Position numbers and translations under genes: made by a program
Shown here: in pieces, positions 1 through 6,673 of the stretch
Layout of the letters: each line of letters opens with the position of its first letter
Numbering within the stretch: the first letter of the stretch is position 1
Origin: Actinomycetota bacterium
GTDB lineage: Bacteria > Actinomycetota > Actinomycetes > Nanopelagicales > Nanopelagicaceae
Reading direction: 5' to 3'
Assembly: GCA_016870855.1 (NCBI GenBank)
Contig: VGAF01000062.1
Span: 1-6,817, forward strand
DNA: 6,817 nt
Notes under the pieces: model-generated
Told to the model about the DNA's origin: nothing
The model's database searches: none
Seen by the model: the letters and a program-made list of their open reading frames with translations, nothing else

Positions 1-51
1 GGCGTTCAATCCGGCCCACCCCGCACCGACCACAATAACTTTCTTGCTCAT
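1..51 (-). CDS. FAD-dependent oxidoreductase, N-terminal fragment (runs off left edge)
   Basis: Only the first 17 codons are present, reading MSKKVIVVGAGWAGLNA. The hydrophobic beta strand followed by GxGxxG (G-A-G-W-A-G) is the N-terminal dinucleotide-binding fold of FAD-dependent oxidoreductases of the amine oxidase / phytoene desaturase / squalene-dehydroxylase type. A Trp in the glycine loop is seen in some of those families, but NAD(P)/FAD reductases of other kinds cannot be excluded from so little sequence. The ATG follows the TAA stop of the upstream Gfo/Idh/MocA gene after only three bases, so it is very likely translated from the same mRNA by coupling. The start is convincing because the Rossmann motif begins within five residues of it. 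Substrate and product are unknown. Confidence 0.8.
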   Translation of the reverse strand, partial: MSKKVIVVGAGWAGLNA

Positions 52-54
52 GAT

Positions 55-1077
55 TTAACCATTGGAGCGAATGTCGATCTCCCGGGCTCGATCGAGAATT
101 CGCGCTACTCGTAAAGCAAATTCACGAGAAACAGGAAGGGGCGCACCGGTACTAAGGGACTGTCTAACTAGATTGTAGAAATTTACATAGTTTCCAGGAA
201 CTCCTCGATGGTTAAAGGATTCCGTTCCTTTATGTATCCGAAATTCTCCGGTTGCTGCGGCAGCATCGCTCCAACCCGTACTTAAAGGCTTCGCTCCCGC
301 GCGCAAGAGAGCTTCCTGTGGGTCTAATTCTTTGACGATAAATGTTCCGTTGCGACCATGCATTCTCACTCTCGGGCCTGGTGCACCTGCGATAGCGCTT
401 ACCGAAAGATATGAATCGACTCCACCTTCATGCCTTAGAACTAGTAAAACATCATCATCTACGCCGCCCCGGACTCTTCTAATCGATGAGAATTCAAGCG
501 TGGCCGGGCCAAACAGATCAAGCGCAATAGAGACTAAGTGAGTCTGGAGATCTAGCAACAATCCTCCGCCTAACTCAGAAGGTGTGCTCTCTCGCCAGGC
601 AGATGGATTTAAATCTGGGCGGAATCGCTCAAACCGAGACTCATATCTGAAGACCTCACCAAGTTCACCACTTTTGATCAATTCCCTAATAGTTAAGGTG
701 TCACAATCAAAGAGCCGATTAAAGAAGACAGTGATTGGAACGCCGCGGGCTTCGGCGTAATCAAAGAGTGAGAGAGTTTCGTAGTAATCAAGAGCCATCG
801 GTTTATCAACAACAACCGGAATTCCGGCATCTATTGCTAGCTTTGCGTGAGCGCTGTGAACCTCATTTGTAGAGGCTACAACTACAAGATCTAGTTCTTC
901 ATCTACCAACTCCTCGGCGGATGCAAGAATTGTGGCTAGTGGAAAGTCAGTGTGTGCTGCGCCGCGCTTATCTAAAGAACGTGATGCGATTGCGGCTAGG
1001 AAGAAACCCGAAGCTTGTAAGAGCGGCGCATGAAATGTTCGCCCCGCAAGTCCGTAGCCGATCAGCCCGACTCGCAT
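55..1077 (-). CDS. Gfo/Idh/MocA family NAD(P)-dependent oxidoreductase
   Basis: A 340-residue protein, a normal length for this family of mostly sugar, inositol or other polyol dehydrogenases acting in the cytoplasm. It opens directly with a Rossmann strand and the glycine motif G7-Y-G-L-A-G12, followed by TFHAPLL, a stretch typical of the YdgJ/IolW-like branch. The second strand ends in ASRS (31-34). The family's EKP motif appears as DKP at 91-93, with Lys92 as the expected catalytic or cofactor-contacting lysine. In the C-terminal substrate domain, D176 and H180 (in DLQTH) match the usual Asp/His pair of the active site. It lies 9 bp after the MMPL gene and 3 bp before the FAD oxidoreductase gene, so it is the middle gene of a minus-strand operon. 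An AGAG/GAAGGGA purine stretch before the ATG overlaps the end of the MMPL gene. Family assignment is firm; the substrate is not known. Confidence 0.93.
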   Translation of the reverse strand: MRVGLIGYGLAGRTFHAPLLQASGFFLAAIASRSLDKRGAAHTDFPLATILASAEELVDEELDLVVVASTNEVHSAHAKLAIDAGIPVVVDKPMALDYYETLSLFDYAEARGVPITVFFNRLFDCDTLTIRELIKSGELGEVFRYESRFERFRPDLNPSAWRESTPSELGGGLLLDLQTHLVSIALDLFGPATLEFSSIRRVRGGVDDDVLLVLRHEGGVDSYLSVSAIAGAPGPRVRMHGRNGTFIVKELDPQEALLRAGAKPLSTGWSDAAAATGEFRIHKGTESFNHRGVPGNYVNFYNLVRQSLSTGAPLPVSREFALRVARILDRAREIDIRSNG

Positions 1078-1086
1078 CGTGAATCT

Positions 1087-3261
1087 CTATTTCCCTTCGT
1101 GCTGCAGCTTCGATGGCCACCAAATCTTTGGACCGATGACTTTTACCAGCGCCGGGACAAGAAGTGAGCGGACAACAATTGCATCTAGTAGAACTCCAAA
1201 TGAGACTGCGAAACCGAGCTGGGCGAGAAATACGAGAGGCAGAATACCTAGAACGCCGAACGTGGCCGCAAGAACAATTCCCGCGGAGGTGATTACGCCA
1301 CCAGTAACAGTCAGCCCCTTGATGATTCCGGCGCGCGTTCCGATGGTCATCGCCTCTTCCCGAACTCGAGTCATCAAGAAGATGTTGTAATCAATTCCTA
1401 GCGCTACTAGGAAGACGAAGGCAAAGAGTGGGAATGAAGGATCGGAGCCAGCGTGGCCGAAGACATTGTCGAATACAAGTGCGCAAACTCCCAAGGTCGC
1501 AAAGAATGAGAGCACAACCGTTCCCAAAAGGAGTCCAGCTGCAAAGATGCTTCGAAGCAATAGTCCAAGTATTAGCGCAATAAGTAGGAGCACAATCGGA
1601 ATGATTACTCGATTATCGCGCTTTGATGATTGGTCGATGTCGTAACTGATTGCTGTCTGGCCACCGACTAGTACCTTCTCATCTACGTTCTTGCTCGCCT
1701 CGCGAATCTGTGGGATTAGCTCTTTCGCCTCCGTGGAGTCAGCTGGGACATCGAGAATCGCATAAAGGAGCGCCTTTCCGTCGACAACCTTTAACTCACC
1801 CGTGGGTTGACGCGTGGTCGGGTCTTGAGCAAAGACTGGAGTCACATTTGCAATTTTTGGTATCGAGCGAATTGCCGAAGAAACCGCTCCTACATCAGCA
1901 GCATCGACCACAATTTCGACAGGCGTTCCTTCGCCACTTGGGAAGTGCTCCCCTAACTTCTCTAATCCGATAACCGAATCCGTTCTTGAGGTAAATGCTT
2001 CCGTCTGTGCCAGACCATCGTTCTTCAAGGTGGTTGAGAAACCAGCAAATATGAGGAGAACTAACGTTGTAGTAATCCAAATCGCCTTTGGTTTGCGATC
2101 TACAAATGAACCAACCTTCGACCAGAAACCAGATAACTTCTCATCTTCATGATCAAAGCGCGGAACTTTTGGCCAGAAAACCCATCTTCCAAAGAGAACT
2201 ACTAGAGCTGGAAGCAGAGTGAGTGAAGCAAGCATCGCTGAGACAATTCCAATCGAACCAACCGGACCAAGGCCCCGGTTACTCGATAGATCACTTAATA
2301 GAAGAACCATAAGTCCGGCAACAACAGTGGTCCCAGAAGCAAGAATGGGCTCAACTACTCCTCGCCAGGCTCTGCGCATCGCTTCATAGCGAGATTCATA
2401 ACGATGAAGTTCCTCGCGATACCGAGATATGAGCAGAAGTGCGTAATCGGTCGCAGCTCCCAAGACCAGAACATCAAGGATTCCCTGGGTTTGGCCATTT
2501 AAATCAACGATGTCGCTCTTCGCTAAGTAGTACACGATCATCGTGGCCAGACCGAGCGCAAGGCCGGCATTCAATAGCGGGATGATCCAGAGGATTGGTG
2601 AGCGATAGACCAGGATCAAAATTATTGCCACAACAATCAAAGTTGTGCGGAGAAGAGTTGTATCGATAGATCCAAAAGCATCAAAGAGATCGGCAAAGAT
2701 TCCACCCGGGCCGGTTACGTGCGATTCAACGCCTTGGATCTCGCTCTTCATTGATTCTCTTATGAAGTCGATGATCATCGGTAGCGCGGGCTCATCACCA
2801 ATATTTTCACCCGCTATTGCCGAATCGATCTGGACATTGATCAGAACTGCCTTTCCATCTTGGGATGGAATTGCCTGAATCGGCGCTCCCGGAGCAAAGT
2901 ATTTGGAGAGTGGTTGGCCAGATTGAGGAAGGACCTTTTCGCTTAAGCTTTCCGCAAAGGCGCTTACTTCCGCAAACTTTTCGGGATTGGTTGCTGGATT
3001 TAAATCACCAACGAGTATCAGCAGAGTTGGAAGAAGGTCCAGCGATTGATCCGAGAACTTAACAATCAACTTTGCTGCTTCAGTTGATTCGGCGCTCTCC
3101 GGTAAGAAAGCGGCGTTATCGTTCTCTTGGACATTCGAGATCTTCGAAAATGCTTGACCGGAGAAACCTCCAACGGCCATCCAAACGATGATCGTGACTA
3201 TGGCTAGCCAGAGACCTTTTCTTGCCCTGCTACGCATGACCTTCTCAGATGTGATACTCAC
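1087..3261 (-). CDS. MMPL/RND family membrane transporter
   Basis: A 724-residue polytopic membrane protein with the MMPL/RND layout. There is one membrane segment near residues 16-34, an extracytoplasmic domain at about 40-200, and five segments between about 203 and 365. A segment near 391-410, a second extracytoplasmic domain to about 551, and five segments from about 552 to 713 follow. The proton-relay Asp-Tyr pairs are visible in both halves: GAATDYALLLISRYREE (D272, Y273) and ALGIDYNIFLMTRVREE (D624, Y625), equivalent to the pairs in mycobacterial MmpL3. Such proteins use the proton gradient to export lipids, glycolipids, polyketides or drugs. The length is at the short end for MmpL proteins and closest to the single-gene YdfJ/ActII-3-like type. 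The start is GTG; an in-frame ATG at codon 9 is the alternative. It is the first gene of the minus-strand operon, and its cargo may be a product of the two downstream oxidoreductases, which is inference only. Confidence 0.93.
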   Translation of the reverse strand: MSITSEKVMRSRARKGLWLAIVTIIVWMAVGGFSGQAFSKISNVQENDNAAFLPESAESTEAAKLIVKFSDQSLDLLPTLLILVGDLNPATNPEKFAEVSAFAESLSEKVLPQSGQPLSKYFAPGAPIQAIPSQDGKAVLINVQIDSAIAGENIGDEPALPMIIDFIRESMKSEIQGVESHVTGPGGIFADLFDAFGSIDTTLLRTTLIVVAIILILVYRSPILWIIPLLNAGLALGLATMIVYYLAKSDIVDLNGQTQGILDVLVLGAATDYALLLISRYREELHRYESRYEAMRRAWRGVVEPILASGTTVVAGLMVLLLSDLSSNRGLGPVGSIGIVSAMLASLTLLPALVVLFGRWVFWPKVPRFDHEDEKLSGFWSKVGSFVDRKPKAIWITTTLVLLIFAGFSTTLKNDGLAQTEAFTSRTDSVIGLEKLGEHFPSGEGTPVEIVVDAADVGAVSSAIRSIPKIANVTPVFAQDPTTRQPTGELKVVDGKALLYAILDVPADSTEAKELIPQIREASKNVDEKVLVGGQTAISYDIDQSSKRDNRVIIPIVLLLIALILGLLLRSIFAAGLLLGTVVLSFFATLGVCALVFDNVFGHAGSDPSFPLFAFVFLVALGIDYNIFLMTRVREEAMTIGTRAGIIKGLTVTGGVITSAGIVLAATFGVLGILPLVFLAQLGFAVSFGVLLDAIVVRSLLVPALVKVIGPKIWWPSKLQHEGK

Positions 3262-3269
3262 AACGGGCT

Positions 3270-3275
3270 ATCTTA
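3270..3275 (-). promoter_or_regulatory. Candidate -10 element of the MMPL operon (leaderless)
   Basis: On the minus strand the hexamer reads TAAGAT (fits TAnnnT), ending 8 bp before the GTG of the MMPL gene. A transcription start 7-9 bases after the hexamer would fall at or next to the GTG, giving a leaderless mRNA, which is common in Actinobacteria. No Shine-Dalgarno sequence precedes the GTG, which agrees. No convincing -35 is visible. Confidence 0.45.
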
Positions 3276-3295
3276 GGCGAAGTACGCCGATAAGA
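3271..3295. repeat. Imperfect inverted repeat between divergent promoters
   Basis: TCTTA-GGCG, a 5-base centre (AAGTA), then CGCC-GA-TAAGA. The arms pair over 4 + 5 bp with a 2-base bulge on the right arm. The left arm overlaps the candidate -10 of the MMPL operon and the right arm lies just upstream of the lipB -10. That position would suit an operator controlling one or both promoters. The bulge breaks strict symmetry and no regulator family is recognised, so this may be chance. Confidence 0.35.
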
Positions 3296-3306
3296 GAGTT
3301 CGAAAG

Positions 3307-3312
3307 TAGGCT
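3307..3312 (+). promoter_or_regulatory. Candidate -10 element of the lipB operon (leaderless)
   Basis: TAGGCT fits the actinobacterial -10 consensus TAnnnT and ends 6 bp before the GTG of lipB, so transcription starting 7 bases downstream would begin at the G of GTG. There is no Shine-Dalgarno sequence in front of lipB, which supports a leaderless transcript. A -35 match is not evident at 17-18 bp spacing. Confidence 0.5.
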
Positions 3313-3318
3313 ATTCCC

Positions 3319-3948
3319 GTGTCTTTGACTACATCACCAGTCGCCCTAAAGCGATTGGGGCTCATTGATTATGAAAGCGCTTGGGAACTGCAGCGACAGA
3401 TTCATAATGAAGTAGCAGATGGAAAACGACCAAACACTCTCTTACTTTTGGAGCATCCCCCAGTCTTTACCGCCGGCCGGCGAACTCTTGATAACGAGCG
3501 ACCACTTGATGGATCGAAGGTGATTGATGTTGATAGAGGCGGAAAGATTACTTTTCATGGACCGGGCCAGATTGTTGGATATCCAATAATCAAACTGCGT
3601 GACTCCTTTGATGTCGTCGGATTTGTCCGCGAGTTAGAGAACTCCTTAATTGATGTCTGCAGAGAGTACGGCATTTCGGCAGAGAGATATTGCGAGAGAT
3701 CTGGTGTCTGGATTAGAGATGCAAAGGGCGACCGGAAAATAGCGGCCATTGGGATACGCGTTGCTCGTGGAGTGACTATGCATGGCTTTGCGCTCAACGT
3801 TAATCCAGATCTCTCTTTCTACGAGAAGATCATTCCTTGTGGAATTCCCGACGCTGGAGTTACCTCAATGGAAAATGAATTGCACCCCGCTCTTTCTGTT
3901 GATGAAGTGCTTCCAGTAGTAGAGCGCCACCTTTACGCGCAACGCTGA
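3319..3948 (+). CDS. lipB: Octanoyl-ACP:protein N-octanoyltransferase (lipoate biosynthesis)
   Basis: A 209-residue protein, normal for LipB. The enzyme transfers octanoate from octanoyl-acyl carrier protein to the lysine of lipoyl domains in 2-oxoacid dehydrogenases and glycine cleavage H protein, in the cytoplasm. The signature RGGKITFHGPGQ lies at 73-84. The catalytic dyad is present: Lys140 in RKIAAIGIRV and Cys174 in IIPCGIPDAG, matching K142 and C176 of the Mycobacterium enzyme. The N-terminal strand (LGLIDYESAWELQ) and the HPPVFTAGRR segment are also typical. The GTG start is chosen because it sits 6 bp after a -10-like TAGGCT and keeps the usual family N-terminus. It is the first gene of a four-gene plus-strand operon. 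Its 3' end overlaps the open frame that encodes the N-terminus of LipA. Confidence 0.97.
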   Translation: MSLTTSPVALKRLGLIDYESAWELQRQIHNEVADGKRPNTLLLLEHPPVFTAGRRTLDNERPLDGSKVIDVDRGGKITFHGPGQIVGYPIIKLRDSFDVVGFVRELENSLIDVCREYGISAERYCERSGVWIRDAKGDRKIAAIGIRVARGVTMHGFALNVNPDLSFYEKIIPCGIPDAGVTSMENELHPALSVDEVLPVVERHLYAQR

Positions 3949-3994
3949 AGTACCGATCGAAAAGAAACCTGATTGGATAAAAACTCGAGCTCAT
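3923..3994 (+). other. In-frame conserved N-terminal extension of LipA lacking a canonical start
   Basis: The lipA frame stays open for 24 codons upstream of the TTG at 3995, back to a TAG at 3920-3922. The translation includes RNAEVPIEKKPDWIKTRAHL. From memory, actinobacterial LipA proteins have a very similar block (RN-x-x-TPIE-[RK]-KPxWIKTR) immediately before GPEYT, so this stretch is probably translated. Yet it contains no ATG, GTG, TTG or CTG. The possible non-canonical starts are ACG at 3935, ATC at 3956 and ATA at 3977. A sequencing or assembly indel near the lipB-lipA junction, or a frameshift from lipB, are the other explanations. Confidence 0.65.
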
Positions 3995-4831
3995 TTGGGC
4001 CCGGAATACACCGCGCTTCGTTCGCTCGTTTCCCGTGAAGGGTTGCACACCGTCTGCCAGGAAGCGGCCTGCCCCAACATCTTCGAATGCTGGGAAGATC
4101 GAGAGGCCACATTTCTTATCGGTGGCGAACAATGCACCCGTAGATGCGACTTCTGCAATATCGATACCGGCAAACCTGAACCATTAGATAGAGATGAGCC
4201 ACGACGAGTAGCTGAATCAGTTAAGAGTATGGGTCTTAAATACGCAACCGTTACGGGCGTTGCGCGAGATGATCTTGAAGATGAAGGCGCCTGGCTTTAC
4301 GCCGAAACTATCCGCGCCATCCATCAAACCGTGCCTGGTTGTCGCGTCGAAATGCTCGCGCCAGATTTCTCTGCAAATACGCGCCTCTTAGAAGAAGTTT
4401 TTGAATCAAGGCCTGAAGTCTTTGCCCACAACCTCGAAACGGTACCTCGAATCTTCAAGCGGATCCGTCCTGCCTTTAACTATGAACGCTCCCTAAATGT
4501 AATTGACCAGGCTCGGGCATTTGGTCTGATTACCAAATCAAATCTGATTCTGGGAATGGGTGAAACTCGTGAAGAAGTTTCTCAAGCACTTCTTGATTTA
4601 CATCAATCCGGTTGTGATTTAATAACAATCACTCAATACCTTCGCCCCTCACCGCGCCACCATCCAGTAGAGCGCTGGGTTAAACCAAATGAATTTGTGG
4701 AATTAGCTCAAGAAGCAAAAAAGATTGGATTCCTAGGTGTAATGAGTGGTCCACTGGTTCGCTCTAGTTATCGTGCCGGTCGCCTCTTCAAGGAGGCTTC
4801 TGCTGCGAGATCAGGCGCTTTAAACGGTTAA
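3995..4831 (+). CDS. lipA: Lipoyl synthase (radical SAM)
   Basis: Lipoyl synthase inserts two sulfur atoms into the octanoyl chain that LipB places on lipoyl domains. The given frame has 278 residues from a TTG start. The auxiliary [4Fe-4S] cluster cysteines are C21, C26 and C32 (Cx4Cx5C). The radical SAM cluster cysteines are C47, C51 and C54 (CxxxCxxC), and the C-terminal RSSYRAG motif at 266-272 supplies the serine ligand of the auxiliary cluster. GDQC-like GGEQCTRRCDFC, TGVARDDL and ITQYLRPS blocks are all intact, so the enzyme should be active. Family members are usually about 300-330 residues. The conserved block PIEKKPDWIKTR is encoded just upstream in the same frame, so the true start is probably before the TTG. 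The stop is 5 bp before the acyltransferase ATG. Confidence 0.95.
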   Translation: MGPEYTALRSLVSREGLHTVCQEAACPNIFECWEDREATFLIGGEQCTRRCDFCNIDTGKPEPLDRDEPRRVAESVKSMGLKYATVTGVARDDLEDEGAWLYAETIRAIHQTVPGCRVEMLAPDFSANTRLLEEVFESRPEVFAHNLETVPRIFKRIRPAFNYERSLNVIDQARAFGLITKSNLILGMGETREEVSQALLDLHQSGCDLITITQYLRPSPRHHPVERWVKPNEFVELAQEAKKIGFLGVMSGPLVRSSYRAGRLFKEASAARSGALNG

Positions 4832-4836
4832 CTAAG

Positions 4837-5571
4837 ATGGCCGAACTCGTATATCGCCCAATAGTTCAAATCTTTAAAGGGTTCTGGCGATACCTGGATC
4901 TGGATTTTAGGTTTCACGGCCAAGCGCACGTTCCAAGATCAGGTCCAGCGCTTCTTGCGATGAATCACGTTAGTTATCTCGATTTTGCACTCGCAGGAAC
5001 AGCGCTGCTCGATTCAAATCGTTTAGCAAGATTTATGGCAAAGCGAGAACTCTTTGATCACCCCGTATCCGGTCCGTTAATGCGTGGAATGCGACATATA
5101 AGTGTTGATCGAAAGAATGGAGCGCCTTCATTTGTGGAAGCGCTTAAAGCTTTGAAGAAGGGTGAAATCGTGGGCGTGTTTCCAGAAGCCACCATCTCGC
5201 GAAGCTTTGAGCTTAAAGCGATGAAGAGCGGGGTGATTCGACTCGCAATGGAGTCAGGCGCGCCAGTTATACCCACAATCATTTGGGGAAGCCAGAGACT
5301 CTGGACAAAGAAGGTGCCTCGGAATTTTTCTAGAGCGAGCGTTCCAATCGTCGTATCTTTCGGAGCCCCGATTCATTTCTCGCCCACTGAAGATGCCGAC
5401 GAAGCGCTAGCAAGATTGAAGAGCACCATGCAGTCGCTACTTGATAACGCTCAGCGTGAATATCCAGATTCTCCAATTGGTCAGAGGTGGGCCCCGGCCC
5501 GCCTAGGTGGCACAGCTCCAACGCCAGAGATGGTTGAATTAGAGAGTCGAGAGCGAAGGAAGGAAATCTAG
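4837..5571 (+). CDS. 1-acyl-sn-glycerol-3-phosphate acyltransferase family (PlsC-like)
   Basis: A 244-residue lysophospholipid acyltransferase family protein, likely making phosphatidic acid or a related acylated lipid at the inner face of the membrane. The four acyltransferase motifs are in order: NHVSYLD (N43, H44, D49, the catalytic HX4D), GMRHISVDR (84-92) and FPEATIS (115-121, against the usual FPEGTRS). The fourth is VIPTII (144-149). The C-terminal tail from about 205 is hydrophilic. No membrane segment is obvious. It follows lipA by 5 bp with no good Shine-Dalgarno, suggesting coupled translation, and its TAG overlaps the GTG of the DUF4191 gene by one base. The mycobacterial lipB-lipA-DUF4191 order has no such gene here. 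Exact acyl acceptor is unknown, so no gene symbol is given. Confidence 0.92.
   Translation: MAELVYRPIVQIFKGFWRYLDLDFRFHGQAHVPRSGPALLAMNHVSYLDFALAGTALLDSNRLARFMAKRELFDHPVSGPLMRGMRHISVDRKNGAPSFVEALKALKKGEIVGVFPEATISRSFELKAMKSGVIRLAMESGAPVIPTIIWGSQRLWTKKVPRNFSRASVPIVVSFGAPIHFSPTEDADEALARLKSTMQSLLDNAQREYPDSPIGQRWAPARLGGTAPTPEMVELESRERRKEI
5556..5563 (+). promoter_or_regulatory. Shine-Dalgarno of the DUF4191 gene
   Basis: AAGGAAGG, embedded in the last codons of the acyltransferase gene, ends 7 bp before the GTG at 5571. It is the strongest ribosome binding site in the plus-strand operon and fixes the GTG as the start, in the arrangement TAGTG where stop and start share one base. Confidence 0.75.
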
Positions 5572-6251
5572 TGTTCGGTCGCAAGAAGAAAGAAAAGGTT
5601 CCGGGCGAGAAACGTTTTAAGACTATTCGCGATGCTTATGCTCTTGCTAAGCGCGAGTACTCCTTCGTAATTCTTAGATGCTTCGCAGTCTTCTTTCCGC
5701 TCTGGGGAGTTGGAATTGGTTTGGGTGCGTTCTTTGGGCGGCCTGGTTATGGAGCATTTGTTACTTTCCCACTTGCAGCGCTCGGTGGCTTTTTCTATTT
5801 CACGAGAATGGCAAGTAGTGCGGCATATGCATCTATTGAGGGACAGATGGGTGCAGGAGCTAGCGTTTTGATGTCGATTCGTCGTGGATGGACAGTCTCT
5901 CCCGCAGTGAATGTGAATAAGAGCCAAGACATGGTTCATCGCGCAGTCGGTCGCCCCGGAATCGTGTTAGTTGGTGAGGGTGGTGCTGCACTTAGATCAC
6001 TTCTCAATGACGAGCGCCGGAAGATGGAGCGCTTCGCACCTGGCGTGCCGGTCTTTGAATTAGTTGTTGGAAATGGTGAGGACCAAGTCTCAATCCGAAA
6101 ACTTCAGCGCCGGATGAAGAAGTTCCCTAAGAAGTTATCGAAGGTCCAACTTCGCGAGCTCCGTGCTCGCTTGAAGTCGATTGGTGGAATGAATATCCCT
6201 CTACCCAAGGGGCCAATGCCGAAGAACTTAAGGATGCCCAAGCCTCGTTAG
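5571..6251 (+). CDS. DUF4191 family membrane protein
   Basis: A 226-residue protein of the actinobacterial DUF4191 family, function unknown. A basic N-terminus (FGRKKKEK) is followed by two membrane segments at about 31-54 and 60-79. A conserved hydrophilic region comes next (YASIEGQMGAG at 86-96, RRGW at 104-107, HRAVGRPGIVLVGEG at 123-137). The C-terminal tail is very basic and ends in Lys/Pro repeats (PLPKGPMPKNLRMPKPR), a composition that could bind nucleic acid or acidic lipid head groups; that is inference. It lies next to lipA and glnA in Mycobacterium and Streptomyces, and the same neighbourhood is seen here with one acyltransferase gene inserted before it. The GTG start is set by the AAGGAAGG site upstream. 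It is the last gene of the operon and converges on the RDD gene with a 14-bp gap. Confidence 0.88.
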   Translation: MFGRKKKEKVPGEKRFKTIRDAYALAKREYSFVILRCFAVFFPLWGVGIGLGAFFGRPGYGAFVTFPLAALGGFFYFTRMASSAAYASIEGQMGAGASVLMSIRRGWTVSPAVNVNKSQDMVHRAVGRPGIVLVGEGGAALRSLLNDERRKMERFAPGVPVFELVVGNGEDQVSIRKLQRRMKKFPKKLSKVQLRELRARLKSIGGMNIPLPKGPMPKNLRMPKPR

Positions 6252-6265
6252 TAGCTTTACTGCTA

Positions 6266-6670
6266 TTACCACTTAACTCTTACTACCTGACTCTTGGTAA
6301 ATCGGTCATGTAGCCCTCGGCTCTCGCTATCAATCACTAAGGCGGGAATGACTAGGGCAATAAGTAGCGTGCGAAGAAATGCCTTCGAGGGAATCAAGAA
6401 GAATTGATCTGGATATGTAACGACCCTGATTCCCAAGATCCGTTGCCCGATTGAGGCTCCAGTAAGGGCTGTCATTAAGCCGACTTCCAGGACAAAGATG
6501 ACAAGGCGAGTAAGACTTGGGGCTAAGGAGCTGGCGAAAATCGGGAAGAGAAGTCCGGTTGTGAAGGTCGCCACTACCCAGTCGATCATCAGCGCTGCTA
6601 ACCGCCGCCCCATTGAGGCCCGTTCAAAGCGCGTATCCACGCGGTAAAGGTAGCCGTACCTGACCTTCAT
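6266..6670 (-). CDS. RDD family small membrane protein
   Basis: With the ATG at 6670 the protein has 134 residues. Family features are GRRLAALMIDW (21-31; Arg22/Arg23 and Asp30), GASIGQRILGIRVV (71-84), and a last segment leading to IDSESRGLHDR (113-123), with Asp114 and Asp122. Three membrane segments fit at about 24-46, 54-74 and 98-113. The biochemical role of these proteins is poorly known; some RDD proteins have been linked to ion exchange. The frame is open to an ATG at 6736 (156 residues), but the extra 22 residues (starting MWRIVDVCSERG) look unlike the family and their DNA is occupied by the GlnR-like array, so 6670 is preferred. Neither start has a good Shine-Dalgarno. The gene is convergent with DUF4191 and divergent from glnA, matching its usual actinobacterial neighbourhood. 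Confidence 0.85.
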   Translation of the reverse strand: MKVRYGYLYRVDTRFERASMGRRLAALMIDWVVATFTTGLLFPIFASSLAPSLTRLVIFVLEVGLMTALTGASIGQRILGIRVVTYPDQFFLIPSKAFLRTLLIALVIPALVIDSESRGLHDRFTKSQVVRVKW

Positions 6671-6673
6671 GGT

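Noticed and set aside
1079..1390. Open plus-strand frame of 103 codons opposite the MMPL gene.
   Set aside because: It is antisense to a strongly conserved membrane protein, has a low-complexity Arg/Thr-rich translation and no family features.
3266..3314. Direct repeat GGCTAT (3266-3271 and 3309-3314) in the divergent promoter region.
   Set aside because: Six bases is too short to be meaningful, and the second copy is explained by the lipB -10 hexamer.
3941..3952. Programmed +1 frameshift at CGC TGA joining LipB to LipA.
   Set aside because: The tRNA for CGC would re-pair badly on GCT and no stimulatory element is evident; it is kept only as the least likely explanation for the lipA start problem.
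5568..5939. Open minus-strand frame of 123 codons opposite the DUF4191 gene.
   Set aside because: It lies wholly against a conserved gene with a good ribosome binding site; its Cys/Ser/Thr-rich translation matches no known family.
6249..6265. Short hairpin (TAGTAG, 5-base loop, CTGCTA) between the convergent DUF4191 and RDD genes, as a bidirectional terminator.
   Set aside because: The stem is only 6 bp, AT-rich and includes a G-T pair, and no run of T follows on either strand.
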